Shown one piece after another: positions 36,148 through 44,617 of a DNA stretch of 64,000 bases; positions within the stretch are counted from its first letter, which is position 1, and each line of letters opens with the position of its first letter. The position numbers and the translations under genes were made by a program. The notes beneath the pieces were generated by a model that was not told the origin of the DNA, ran no database searches, and was given only the letters and a program-made list of their open reading frames with translations. Source of the DNA: an uncultured Kiritimatiellota bacterium (lineage in GTDB: Bacteria > Verrucomicrobiota > Kiritimatiellia > RFP12 > UBA1067); assembly GCA_934635045.1 (NCBI GenBank), contig CAKTZA010000011.1, positions 1-64,000 on the forward strand, written 5' to 3'.

Positions 36148-36647
36148 TTTCCCTTTCCGCAGCACTTCTTGTACTTCTTGCCGCTTCCGCAGGGGCACGG
36201 GTCGTTGCGGCCGACCTTCGGCTCTTCGCGCACGATCGGCTTCTCGCCGATCAGCTCGCCGTCCGCGAACTTCCAGCCGTCCGCCTCCTTCACGAACTGG
36301 GAGACCTCGTGGTGGTTGCAGAATTCGCCGTTCGCCGTGTAGAGCGCACGGAACTCGACGACGCCCTCCGCATCGCCCTTCTGGCCGCCCTCCGTGCGGA
36401 TGATCTCAAGCCCATGCCATTCGGCCGCGCGCGACCAGCCCTTCGAGGTCTCCGCGTCAAATTCCTCCTGCACGGCCTTCGTGGCGCTCGTGCGGAGAAA
36501 ATCGACGTCGCCCGTCACGTAAGAGGAATAGCGGGCGCGCATCAGCGCCTCCGCCGTTTCGGCTTTCGCCGCACCAGAGATGATCGGCCCGCAGCATTCG
36601 CCGAAGGTCTTGCCGGACTTGCAGGGACAAAGTTCTGTGCTTTCCAT
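36144..36647 (-). CDS. YchJ-family SEC-C metal-binding protein
   Basis: Small cytoplasmic protein with zinc-binding SEC-C motifs at both ends: CPCKSGKTFGECC (8-20) and DPCPCGSGKKYKKCC near the C-terminus. The centre (ALMRARYSSYVTGDVDFL) is the NTF2-like YchJ/UPF0225 core. 167 aa, normal. Its precise role is not established for the family. First gene of a run with parA and glycosyltransferase genes; the transcript should be nearly leaderless. Confidence 0.9.
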   Translation of the reverse strand: MESTELCPCKSGKTFGECCGPIISGAAKAETAEALMRARYSSYVTGDVDFLRTSATKAVQEEFDAETSKGWSRAAEWHGLEIIRTEGGQKGDAEGVVEFRALYTANGEFCNHHEVSQFVKEADGWKFADGELIGEKPIVREEPKVGRNDPCPCGSGKKYKKCCGKGK

Positions 36648-36659
36648 AATTGACTGCGT

Positions 36660-36689
36660 ATTTTACCAAAATCTGCCCTCAAAAGGCAA
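36660..36689 (-). promoter_or_regulatory. Promoter of the ychJ-parA unit
   Basis: On the minus strand TTGCCT (36689-36684), an 18-base spacer, then TGG-TAAAAT with the hexamer at 36665-36660. ATG 36647 follows after 12 bases, leaving a leader of about six bases without a ribosome-binding site. Confidence 0.7.
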
Positions 36690-36704
36690 TGCGGTTCGTG
36701 TCTT

Positions 36705-37361
36705 TTAGCCTGTCGGCATGACGTGCCACAGCAGACAGAAGAAATGGCAGATGGTGCCGGCCAAGACGAAGATGTGCCAGACCATGTGCGCGTACGGCAG
36801 CGACTTCCACAGGTAGAAGACGCAACCGAGCGTGTAGAGCCCGCCGCCCAGCGACAGCCACATCGTGCCGAGGCCATGCAACGCGCGCACGAGCGGCACG
36901 ATGGCCAAGAGCGCCATCCACCCCATGACCACGTAGGCGAGCGTCGAGAGGAAGCGGAAGCGTCCGACCGTCTTCACCTTGACGAAGACGCCCACAAGCG
37001 TCGCGCCCCACTCGATGCCGAAGATCGTCCAGGCGAGCGCCGGATGCTCCGGCCGCAGCGTGACGAGGCAGAACGGCGTGTAGCTGCCCGCAATGAGGAA
37101 GTAGATCGAGATGTGGTCAAGCACGCGCAAGACGGACTTCGCCGGACGGTACGAGACGGCGTGGTAGGCCGACGACGTCGCATAGAGAAGAATCATGCAG
37201 GCGCCGAAGATCGCGCCGCTCGTCACCTTCCACGGCACGGCGACGCCACTCTGGACGCCCTGCCACACCAGAAGCGCCAGCATCGCCGCACCGAGGTGCG
37301 ACCCGACGACGTGCGTCACCGTGTTGGCGATTTCCTCGCCGCTTGTCTGCTCCCTCGCCAT
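36705..37361 (-). CDS. Haemolysin III (YqfA/PAQR-like) membrane protein
   Basis: Seven-helix inner-membrane protein of the HlyIII/PAQR family. Conserved polar positions include TSSAYHAVSY, LDHISIYFLIAGSYTPF and the last-helix HMVWHIFVLAGTICHFF, which form the family's metal site. 218 aa, typical. ATG 37361 is preferred over an upstream in-frame start that would overlap the tryptophan-rich protein; GGAG lies before it. The physiological role of bacterial members is not settled. Confidence 0.91.
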   Translation of the reverse strand: MAREQTSGEEIANTVTHVVGSHLGAAMLALLVWQGVQSGVAVPWKVTSGAIFGACMILLYATSSAYHAVSYRPAKSVLRVLDHISIYFLIAGSYTPFCLVTLRPEHPALAWTIFGIEWGATLVGVFVKVKTVGRFRFLSTLAYVVMGWMALLAIVPLVRALHGLGTMWLSLGGGLYTLGCVFYLWKSLPYAHMVWHIFVLAGTICHFFCLLWHVMPTG

Positions 37362-37386
37362 TTCTACCAGACTCCGTTTGAATGCG

Positions 37387-38541
37387 TCATTTCGGTGCGT
37401 CCTGTTCGTGCGTCGTCCAGCGGATGAGTCCCCAGAGGAGCGCATGTGCCGTTTCGCCGCATGGTGTCGTGACGCGCTCGTAGAACGTCCAGAACTTCGA
37501 CCAGTTGCGATCGACCGCCGGCACCCAGCGAATCGGGAAGAGCGAGAGGAAGCGTCCGTACCGCGAGCCGTCCGCCGCGACGGACGATTCCCAGAACGGC
37601 CACAGGCGGAAGTACGTGTCGTCGGGCCGGCTCACCCAGAATGGGAAGACCCGCGTCTCGTCCGGCAGCAGTTCCACGAGCCGCCAGCCGAAGCGCGTGA
37701 TCTCGTCCTCCTTCGTTCCGTCGAGGTAGCGGAAGTTGTCGATGTGCTCGTAGAACGGGAAGACGCTCGTGCGCGTACGCTTCGTGAAGCGCTCGATCTC
37801 GACGAGCGGCCATGGGTAGCGCCCCCGCCAGCCATCCGACGTCTCGGCAAACGAGAAGAACGGCGGCAAGAAGAGCCATTGCTGCTCGCGCTCGCGGTCG
37901 ACGCGCCCCAGAAGCGGCCAGAGCATCCAGCTCGTCCCCGCACCGCCCGTGTCACGGTCAGCGAACGAGGTCTTCCTGTTCCAGAGCGGCCAGAGGACAG
38001 TCGTATGGTCGTCCGCCCGGTTGTGGCTCGTCACGTAGAACGGCCAGAAGCCCCACGAGCCGTCGTCCCGCCAGTGGAAGAACGGGAACAGGACGGCGTT
38101 CGTCGTCAGCCACGCCTGATCCTTCGGACGCGGCATGCGGTAGCGCATCCAGACGGGCCAGAGGACGAACTCCCAGTCGTACATCATCAGGACGTGCGGA
38201 TGCCGCCCGTAGATCGGGAACAGCCCCCAATAAGAGGAAGCATCCACACTTTTCCCTTCCGCACTTTTTTCTTCTTCCTTCTTCCTTCTTCCGTCCACGC
38301 CGTTCCACCAGAGCGGCAGAATGTCGAACTGGTAGCCGCCGTCGGCGTTGGACTGGTAGTGGGTGAAGAAGCAGAATCGCCACCAGTCGCGGTGGGAGGT
38401 GAAGAGCGGCCAGAGGACGTCCGTCGTCTCGGCCTCGTGCGACCAGAACGGCCGCAGCGCGTAGAAGTCCTGCTCCGGCTTCTGCTGGTAGAACGGCAGA
38501 ACCTGAAACGCAACAGCGAGGAGTGGGAGTGTGAGAGTCAT
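37387..38541 (-). CDS. Tryptophan-rich repeat protein of unknown function
   Basis: 384-aa protein with about 30 tryptophans. At least 14 copies of an aromatic-proline motif (LWPLF, LFPIY, LWPVW, LFPFF, FWPFY, LWPLW, LWPLL, VFPFY, VFPFW, LWPFW and similar) recur roughly every 20-30 residues, pointing to a regular beta-repeat fold. The start MTLTLPLLAVAF is weakly signal-like. A purine-rich simple repeat encodes RRKKEEEKSAEGK within it. Its ATG overlaps the stop of the decayed GxxExxY frame (ATGA), and the cassette separates it from the TPR gene upstream. No family recognised. Confidence 0.65.
   Translation of the reverse strand: MTLTLPLLAVAFQVLPFYQQKPEQDFYALRPFWSHEAETTDVLWPLFTSHRDWWRFCFFTHYQSNADGGYQFDILPLWWNGVDGRRKKEEEKSAEGKSVDASSYWGLFPIYGRHPHVLMMYDWEFVLWPVWMRYRMPRPKDQAWLTTNAVLFPFFHWRDDGSWGFWPFYVTSHNRADDHTTVLWPLWNRKTSFADRDTGGAGTSWMLWPLLGRVDREREQQWLFLPPFFSFAETSDGWRGRYPWPLVEIERFTKRTRTSVFPFYEHIDNFRYLDGTKEDEITRFGWRLVELLPDETRVFPFWVSRPDDTYFRLWPFWESSVAADGSRYGRFLSLFPIRWVPAVDRNWSKFWTFYERVTTPCGETAHALLWGLIRWTTHEQDAPK
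38249..38292 (-). repeat. Purine-rich simple repeat inside the tryptophan-rich gene
   Basis: On the minus strand three GGAAGAA units in a row followed by AAAAAAG and a diverged stretch. It encodes a Lys/Glu-rich insertion. Same sequence type as the tracts at 29439 and 51210. Confidence 0.6.
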
Positions 38542-38873
38542 TGGAACCGTCGAATCAAGGAACGGGTGTGGCGATGCCTGCGGTGCTCAACACGGAGGGG
38601 TCGGAGGTCGGGAGGCACGGAGAGGGGGAAGAAGCGTTTGCTTCTGGGGCTCGTTGGGGCTGAATCCGACAACACGATGCCCTTGTAGACGACCGGGCAG
38701 GGAACTTGGCGTTCCACCTTCAGGCCGCGCTGCTGCAGTTCCCAGCAGAGCGCAGACTCGTAGGCCTCTTCCTTCAGCCCGCAACCGAGCTCGCGATGAA
38801 CCTCAATCGCCGCGCCGATGATCCGTTCGGTCAGCTCCCTCTCGACTCCCTCGAACTTCTTCTCTCCGTTCAC
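38538..38873 (-). pseudogene. Truncated GxxExxY (PDDEXK-type) protein gene
   Basis: Remnant of a GxxExxY-family gene, a group placed in the PD-(D/E)XK nuclease superfamily. GTG 38873 opens a frame with ELTERIIGAAIEVHRELG and the name-giving GLKEEAY (32-38), then QVPCPVVYKGIVL. In intact members the next segment carries the YRxDLLVE and VIVExK strands with the catalytic residues. Here it is missing, and the frame runs into Arg/Pro-rich sequence encoded by the left inverted repeat. The frame ends as TGA overlapping the ATG of the next gene. It is probably not a functional nuclease, though transcription and coupling downstream remain possible. Confidence 0.75.
38576..38627 (+). repeat. Left terminal inverted repeat of the cassette
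   Basis: Reads inward on the + strand. Its outermost 23 bases differ from the right copy at two positions. It overlaps the 3' end of the truncated gene. Confidence 0.72.
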
Positions 38874-38913
38874 GTCCCCTCACCTTCCATTAGTCAGTCA
38901 ATCCTTCACACAC

Positions 38914-38962
38914 GCCTCCGCGCCTCCCAATCTCCATCACCTCCGTGTTCAGCGCCGCAGGC
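38914..38962 (-). repeat. Right terminal inverted repeat of the cassette
   Basis: Reads inward on the - strand, upstream of GTG 38873. The outer segment CAGCGCCGCAGGC (+ strand) is repeated once more just outside, ending at 38987, which may mark a duplicated end. Confidence 0.72.
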
Positions 38963-39008
38963 ATCATGTCTGTCAGCGCCGCAGGCTTCTCCCCTTCCGT
39001 CCCCTCCT

Positions 39009-42000
39009 TCACTTCGCCAGTTTCTTCACTTCCTCGAACTCGCGCTTCTCGAAGTCGGACAGCTCGCCGAGGCGCGACTGAACCTTGCGGATCGTCACCT
39101 TCGCGTGCTGCTTGTCGCCGGCCTTCAGCTGGACGCGCACGAGCGAGACGAGCATGCGCACGTCCGCCTCGCGTCCGTTCGGCCCCTTCGAGAGCTCGCA
39201 CGCCTTGCGGATGCACGACTCGGCCTCGGCGAAGTCGCGGTTCTGGTCCATCAGGATCGAGCCGAGCGTCTCCCACGCGACATACAGCCCCGGCGCGGCC
39301 TTGACGGCCTTGCGCGCGTAGGTCTCGGCCTCCACGAGCCGCTGCGTCCGCCGCAGGACTTCCGCGAGGTCGTTCAGCGCGAGCGCGACGGGCTGCGGCG
39401 CGTTCGCGGCCTTGCGCAGGAACGTCTCCGCCTCGGCGAGATTGCCGCGCCCGAACGCGAGCGAGCCCATGACGTAGTTCGCGAGCGGCGCGTTGCGGTT
39501 CCGGCGCAGGACGTCGCGCGCGTGCTGCTCGGCGTTCTCCTTGTCGTCGAGCGAGATGTCGAGGCCGAGCACGAGATCCTGCGTCGCGGGGATGCCCGGA
39601 CGCGCCTTGGCGGCGGCGGCGAAGGCGTCGCGCGCCGCCTTGCGGCCCGCCTCGCCCTTCTTCAGGAGCGCAAAGCCCTTCGTCGTCTGCACGTGGTAGT
39701 CGTAGGGGTCGGTCGCCTGCTTCTCCATCGTCGGCAGGATCACGTCGTTCAGCCGCTTCTCCAGCGCGGCCTTCGCCTTCGGATCCTTCGCCGCGTCGAT
39801 CTGCTGCATCGTGACGGCCGCGAACAGCGACCACGCCTGGAGGTCCTTGCCGTCCTTGTCGATCGCCTTCTGCACGTGCTCCGCCGCCGCCGTCAGGTCG
39901 TTCTTCATCATCGACACCATCGCGAACTCCAGCTGCGCGCGCTTGTCGTCGCCCGCGACGGCCGCCGCGCGCTCCAGGTATTCGAGCGCCTTCGCGGCGT
40001 TCCCGTCAAGAAGCTCCAGCCGCATGAGGCCCAGCAGCGCATCGTGGTCGCGCGCGTTCTTCTCCAGGACGCCCTCGTAGATGCGGCGCGACTTCTTCTG
40101 GTCGTTCTCGTTCGCGTAGAGCGCGGCCATCATGTTCAGGAGCGACGAGCGCTTGTCGGACGGCACGAAGTCGATCGCGCGGCGGATCTGCGAGAGCGCG
40201 TCGCCCGGACGCCCCGACTTCGCCCAGGCGTGGCCGAGGCGGACGAACACGTCCGGATTGCGGATGTAGCCGTAGTAGGTGCCGAGGCGCCAGAGCACGT
40301 AGCGGCGCTTCGCGTCGTCCACGGCGGCCTTCAGCGTGCGCTCCAGCTCGCGCTTCTTCGCGACGGCCGACGGATGGTTCGCGCCGATCATCGCGACCTC
40401 GTTGAAGACGGCGCAGATGTTGTCGCGGTCGATCTCGTTCAGGACGAGCTCGTACATCTTCCAGGCGTCGTCGTCGCGGTGCTTGTCCTGAAGCCAGACG
40501 CCGCGGTTGTTCGCGACGAAGCCGAGGTGGCGGCGCAGGGAGAAGCGCAGCCGGTCGACGGGGTTCGGCACCGTGCCGGCGTGGTAGCTGCCCCAGCCCT
40601 TCGGGGCTTCGAGAATCGCGTCGTATTCCTTCCACGCCGTCCAGTCCGGCACGTGCGCCTCGTCCGCGCCGAAGAACAGAAACTCGGGCACGGGTGTCTT
40701 GTTCGCCGCGTACCAGAGGTCGGGCGCGCCCCAGATCGCGACCTTCTGCGCGACGGACGGATCGGCGGCGAACCAGTCCTGGAGGAACGGCAGGACGCCC
40801 AGCGTGAGCGTCGTGCGCAGCTCGGCGTTCTTCTCGCCGCCGACGCCCTCCTGCGCGACAAGCTCGCCGAGCCGCGCGAGGTAGTCCTCGTCCTGGTCGC
40901 GCGCGAGCGAGATGACGTGGAGCGGACGCCCCGCCTCGGCCGCGACGAGCTTCAGGTGGTTGTCGAGCACGCCGTCCGAGACGAACCACGTGCGGTCGCC
41001 GAGATCCTGCACGACCTTGCGCGCGATCCGGTCGGCGAACGCACCCCGGTCGCCGTCGAACGCGAACAGGTTCCAGAGACACGAGACGACGAGGACGAAC
41101 GCGAGGACGCCCCCCGCGACGAGCGCGACGACGCGCCTCCGATACAGCCACCAGAACGCGACGAGGTAGCCCGCGACACACGCGGCAAACGCGCTCGACG
41201 CGACCGGCAGGATGCCGTACGGCTCCATCACCGTGCTCGGCGCGAGCGGCGTCGCCACCGCGAGGATCGCCGCGAAGGTCATCGCCGCGTGGAAGAGCCA
41301 CGGCACGAGGGTCGGCGACTCATTGAACGCCTTTTGGCTGGAGAAGAGCGACGTCACGAACGGCAGCGTCGCGAAGAGCGCGACGAAGAGCCAGCCCGGC
41401 GTCTTGTACCACGCCTTCATCTCACGCGCGAGGCCGCCGAGGTGGTCGCCCAGCGCGAGGCCGAACCAGCCCGCCGCGAAAAGCGCCGTCAGGAAGCCGA
41501 CGAACAGGAAGAGGAAAAGCGCGAGATACGGCTTGCGCCCCTGCTTCAGCGCCGCGCACGTCAGCGTCGCGAGATAGAACGGCAGAAACGCGAAGACAAG
41601 CGCCGAATCGCAGAACGCGAGGCCGCAGAGAACGCCCATCAGCGGCGCGAGCCCCCATACCGCGCCCTTGCGCCACCCGAAGAACGGCACGGCGACGAGG
41701 AGCGTCACGAGCGCCCAGAGGAAGTCGAAGAGGCGCGGCTCCAGATGCGTCGCGGCGCTCCGCACGGCCGGCGTCAGGACGAAGACGACGGCGGCGACGG
41801 CGCCCGCGAGCGTCGCGAGGAGGTCCTTCTGCGGCAGCGTCTCGTCCGCCCGCACGCGCGCGGCGACGAACGCCGAGACGAGACCGTAGAGGGCCATCGC
41901 GGCGAGCGCACCGCAGATCGGCGCGATCAGGTTCCCGCCGCCGAGCAGCTTCGCGAACGCCGCCATCAGCGGATATTCGCACGCGCCCACGTCGAGCCCC

Positions 42001-42119
42001 TTCCAGAGCGCGATCAGCCGCGCGCTGTCGCCGGGATAGGCGTAGCCCGCGAGCGAGGCAAAGAAGAGGACGGCGGCAACCGCGCCGAGGGCAAGGGCGA
42101 TGAGAGAGTTCTTTTTCAT
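39009..42119 (-). CDS. DUF2723-like multipass membrane protein with C-terminal TPR repeats
   Basis: 1036-aa protein in two parts. Residues 1-~385 hold ten or more membrane helices, with YPGDSARL near 29 resembling the acidic first-loop motif of DUF2723/GT-C proteins. Residues ~560-1036 are tetratricopeptide repeats (ALSQIRRAIDFVPSDKRSSLL, KALEYLERAAAVAGDDKRAQL, AEHVQKAIDKDGKDLQAWSL, AETYARKAVKAAPGLYVAWETLG). ATG 42119 is set by the promoter hexamer ending seven bases before it. It may glycosylate or process exported substrates while binding partners through the TPR part; this is inference. A shorter DUF2723 paralogue is at 33538. Confidence 0.78.
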   Translation of the reverse strand: MKKNSLIALALGAVAAVLFFASLAGYAYPGDSARLIALWKGLDVGACEYPLMAAFAKLLGGGNLIAPICGALAAMALYGLVSAFVAARVRADETLPQKDLLATLAGAVAAVVFVLTPAVRSAATHLEPRLFDFLWALVTLLVAVPFFGWRKGAVWGLAPLMGVLCGLAFCDSALVFAFLPFYLATLTCAALKQGRKPYLALFLFLFVGFLTALFAAGWFGLALGDHLGGLAREMKAWYKTPGWLFVALFATLPFVTSLFSSQKAFNESPTLVPWLFHAAMTFAAILAVATPLAPSTVMEPYGILPVASSAFAACVAGYLVAFWWLYRRRVVALVAGGVLAFVLVVSCLWNLFAFDGDRGAFADRIARKVVQDLGDRTWFVSDGVLDNHLKLVAAEAGRPLHVISLARDQDEDYLARLGELVAQEGVGGEKNAELRTTLTLGVLPFLQDWFAADPSVAQKVAIWGAPDLWYAANKTPVPEFLFFGADEAHVPDWTAWKEYDAILEAPKGWGSYHAGTVPNPVDRLRFSLRRHLGFVANNRGVWLQDKHRDDDAWKMYELVLNEIDRDNICAVFNEVAMIGANHPSAVAKKRELERTLKAAVDDAKRRYVLWRLGTYYGYIRNPDVFVRLGHAWAKSGRPGDALSQIRRAIDFVPSDKRSSLLNMMAALYANENDQKKSRRIYEGVLEKNARDHDALLGLMRLELLDGNAAKALEYLERAAAVAGDDKRAQLEFAMVSMMKNDLTAAAEHVQKAIDKDGKDLQAWSLFAAVTMQQIDAAKDPKAKAALEKRLNDVILPTMEKQATDPYDYHVQTTKGFALLKKGEAGRKAARDAFAAAAKARPGIPATQDLVLGLDISLDDKENAEQHARDVLRRNRNAPLANYVMGSLAFGRGNLAEAETFLRKAANAPQPVALALNDLAEVLRRTQRLVEAETYARKAVKAAPGLYVAWETLGSILMDQNRDFAEAESCIRKACELSKGPNGREADVRMLVSLVRVQLKAGDKQHAKVTIRKVQSRLGELSDFEKREFEEVKKLAK

Positions 42120-42126
42120 GGGACGT

Positions 42127-42155
42127 AGTATAGCAGTTTTCCGCCGAATCTGCAA
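42127..42155 (-). promoter_or_regulatory. Leaderless promoter of the TPR membrane protein
   Basis: On the minus strand TTGCAG (42155-42150), a 17-base spacer, then TGC-TATACT with the hexamer at 42132-42127. Seven bases separate it from ATG 42119, so transcription should start at the ATG itself. Confidence 0.77.
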
Positions 42156-42202
42156 AGCGACCGCCAGACGCGAGGCGGTGAGACAGAAGCGGCACGGTCA
42201 TC

Positions 42203-43303
42203 CTACCGCTGCTTGCGGAAGGCGCAGATGCCGAGGACGAGGAAGACGACATCCGGCAGGATGGCCGCCGGGACGACCGGGAACCAGCCGTTCTTCGCGA
42301 GCACCATCATCAGGATCGTCAGGCCGTAGAACGCGAAATACATGCCGAGCGCGCTCAAGACGCCGCGAAAGACGCTCTGCCGGCCCGTGGCGATGCCGAA
42401 GGGAATCGCGAAGAGTGTGATGACGAGGCAGGCGAACGGGGCCATGACCTGCGCCCAGACGTCGTAAAGGTAGTCGCGGCGACGCGCGGCATCCAGATCA
42501 GGATGGCTGCGCAGGTAGCGCAGACGGTCCAAAACGGAGTTGAACTTCCACGGGCGGTTCTGGATCAGGAAGTCGTTCGGGCGCTCGTCGAACGCGGGGA
42601 AGTTGCGCAGCGGCAGGGCGTCCAGCTCAGGGGTCGGCGTCGCGACCTCCTGGCCGAGCTCGTCGTAATGCTGGACACGCGGATTGGCGAACCACCATTC
42701 GCCGTCCAGGTAGTCCGCGCGCTCGGCCGTGACGTTGAGGAGGCGCGCCCCGCCGTTCGGACGGTCCACCGTCACGCGCACGTTCCGCAGATGGGCCCCG
42801 GCCGCGTCCGCCAGGCTGTCGATCTGCCACGTGCGCGACGCCCGCGCGTTGCGGTAGACGACGTTGTCCTCCCGCGCGAACCGCTTCGCGTCGAACTGGT
42901 TGTTCTTCATGAGCGCCGCCCAGGCGGCCCGGCGCGGCACGAAGAACTCGTTCACGCCGACGACAAGCAGACTCATGGCCGCCGCCACGACGAGGAGCGG
43001 ACGCACGATCACGAGGAAGCTCACGCCGCTCGCGCGCATCGCGACGAGCTCGGAATGGCGGCAGAACGTCCACAGCGTGTAGAGCGTCGCCAGCATCAGC
43101 GCCGCCGGCACGATGTAGTGGAAGTAGGGCGAGAGGTAGCCGCAGAAGTAGAGGGCCGCCGTCCGGACCGAAATCTTCGACTCGACCATGCGCGAGAACG
43201 AGCCGAAGAGATCGAAGAGGACGTAGATCATCAGGAACCCGGTCAGGCAGTAGAGCAGCGGGACCAGGAACTCCCTCAGGACGTATCGCGACAGGATCCT
43301 CAT
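42203..43303 (-). CDS. LptF/LptG-type lipopolysaccharide export permease
   Basis: Inner-membrane permease of the YjgP/YjgQ family, which extracts lipopolysaccharide for the Lpt bridge. Three helices at each end flank a periplasmic beta-jellyroll (~125-265). RILSRYVLREFLVPLLYCL is the usual N-terminus, and FRHSELVAMRASGVS appears here as FCRHSELVAMRASGVS, the coupling-helix region. 366 aa, normal. Whether it is the F or G type cannot be decided. It is the last gene of the 2-oxoacid oxidoreductase run, 19 bases after the gamma subunit. Confidence 0.92.
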   Translation of the reverse strand: MRILSRYVLREFLVPLLYCLTGFLMIYVLFDLFGSFSRMVESKISVRTAALYFCGYLSPYFHYIVPAALMLATLYTLWTFCRHSELVAMRASGVSFLVIVRPLLVVAAAMSLLVVGVNEFFVPRRAAWAALMKNNQFDAKRFAREDNVVYRNARASRTWQIDSLADAAGAHLRNVRVTVDRPNGGARLLNVTAERADYLDGEWWFANPRVQHYDELGQEVATPTPELDALPLRNFPAFDERPNDFLIQNRPWKFNSVLDRLRYLRSHPDLDAARRRDYLYDVWAQVMAPFACLVITLFAIPFGIATGRQSVFRGVLSALGMYFAFYGLTILMMVLAKNGWFPVVPAAILPDVVFLVLGICAFRKQR

Positions 43304-43322
43304 GCGCGGCGAAGCGGCGCCG

Positions 43323-43862
43323 TCAGCCCGCGATGAACTTCTCGCCGAGGGCGACCGCCTTGAGGTTGAGCTCCAGCAGGCTCGCCTTGCGCGCGCTGAT
43401 CGTCTCCTTGATCGCCGCCGTCAGCGTCTCGGGCTTCACGCAGCCGAGCTTCTGGACGATGGCGCCGAGGATGATCATGTTCGCGAGCGACACGGCCTCC
43501 ATGTCCTTCGCCATCTGCGTCGCCGGGATGTAGACGACCTCGACGTCCGTCCGCCGCACCTTCCGCTCGATGAGCGAGGAGTCGACGAAGATCGTGCCGC
43601 CGGGGGCGACCGTGTCCTCGAACTTGTCGAGCGACGGCTCGTTCATCACCATCAGCACGTTCGGGTGCGCGATGATCGGCGAGCCGACCGGGTCGTCCGA
43701 GACGATGACCGAGCAGTTGCACGTGCCGCCGCGCATCTCCGGCCCGTACGAGGGGAGCCACGAGAGCTCCTTCTGCTCGATGAGCGCCGCGTGCGCCAAG
43801 ACCTTGCCGGAGAACAGGAGCCCCTGTCCGCCGAACCCCGCCATGATCGTTTCGTATGTCAT
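43323..43862 (-). CDS. 2-oxoacid:ferredoxin oxidoreductase gamma subunit
   Basis: Gamma subunit of a four-subunit oxidoreductase (KorC/VorC type). IMAGFGGQGLLFSGKVLA and LPSYGPEMRGGTCNCSVIVSD are diagnostic. 179 aa, normal. It starts one base after the beta-subunit stop. The complex decarboxylates a 2-oxoacid to the acyl-CoA and passes electrons to ferredoxin in the cytoplasm. Confidence 0.94.
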   Translation of the reverse strand: MTYETIMAGFGGQGLLFSGKVLAHAALIEQKELSWLPSYGPEMRGGTCNCSVIVSDDPVGSPIIAHPNVLMVMNEPSLDKFEDTVAPGGTIFVDSSLIERKVRRTDVEVVYIPATQMAKDMEAVSLANMIILGAIVQKLGCVKPETLTAAIKETISARKASLLELNLKAVALGEKFIAG

Positions 43863-43863
43863 T

Positions 43864-44616
43864 TTACTTCGCCTCCTCGGCCGTCCGGTCCTTGAAGCAC
43901 CCGAGCGGATAGAACGGAATCATCTTCTCCTCCACGAACTGGCACGCCTTGTCGGGCGTGAGGCCCCAGTTCGTCGGGCACGTCGAGATGACCTCGACGA
44001 GCGAGAAGCCCTTGCCGTCGACCTGCGTCTGGAACGCCTTCTGGATCGCCCGCTTCGCCTGGCGCACGTGCGCGACGGAGTTGACGGCGACGCGCTCCAG
44101 GTAGGCCGGCGCGTCGAGCGTCGCCAGCAGCTCGCAGATGCGGATCGGCATGCCCTGCGTCTTCGGGTCGCGCCCGTACGGCGAGGTCTGCGTGACCTGC
44201 CCGACGAGCGACGTCGGCGCCATCTGGCCGCCCGTCATGCCGTAGATCGCGTTGTTGATGAAGATGATCGTCACGTTCTCGCCGCGGCACGCGGTCGAGA
44301 CCGTCTCGCACAGGCCGATGGACGCGAGGTCGCCGTCGCCCTGGTAGGTGAAGACGACGTGATCGGGGAGCGAGCGCTTGACGCCCGTCGCCACCGCCGG
44401 CGCGCGGCCGTGGCTCGCCTCGATCATGTCGCACCGGAAGTAGTCGTACGCCATCACCGAGCAGCCGACCGGCGCGATGCCGATCGTCTTGCCCTCGATG
44501 CCGAGCGCGTCGATCGCCTCGGCGACGAGACGGTGCACGATGCCGTGCGTGCAGCCCGGGCAGTAGTGGTACGGAACGTCCGTGAGGGACTTCGGTTTCT
44601 GAAACACGATGGCCAT
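43864..44616 (-). CDS. 2-oxoacid:ferredoxin oxidoreductase beta (TPP-binding) subunit
   Basis: Thiamine-pyrophosphate-binding subunit (KorB/VorA type). YCPGCTHGIVHRLV starts the cofactor region and YQGDGDLASIG with INNAIYGMTGGQ is the GDG-N TPP motif. 250 aa, normal. The start is one base after the alpha-subunit stop, so subunits are made in step. Confidence 0.94.
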   Translation of the reverse strand: MAIVFQKPKSLTDVPYHYCPGCTHGIVHRLVAEAIDALGIEGKTIGIAPVGCSVMAYDYFRCDMIEASHGRAPAVATGVKRSLPDHVVFTYQGDGDLASIGLCETVSTACRGENVTIIFINNAIYGMTGGQMAPTSLVGQVTQTSPYGRDPKTQGMPIRICELLATLDAPAYLERVAVNSVAHVRQAKRAIQKAFQTQVDGKGFSLVEVISTCPTNWGLTPDKACQFVEEKMIPFYPLGCFKDRTAEEAK

Positions 44617-44617
44617 C

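Larger units (their letters stand above)
38576..38962 (-). mobile_element. GxxExxY cassette bounded by terminal inverted repeats
   Basis: A 387-bp unit inserted between the TPR gene stop (39009) and the tryptophan-rich gene start (38541). The left repeat on + (38576-38627) begins GCCTGCGGTGCTCAACACGG; the right repeat on - (38962-38914) begins GCCTGCGGCGCTGAACACGG. They stay alignable inward for ~45 bases through GGAG and GRGAGRC-CGGAG blocks. Between them is the truncated GxxExxY gene. No transposase and no clear target duplication were seen. A gene-less relative lies at 46008-46089. Confidence 0.7.
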
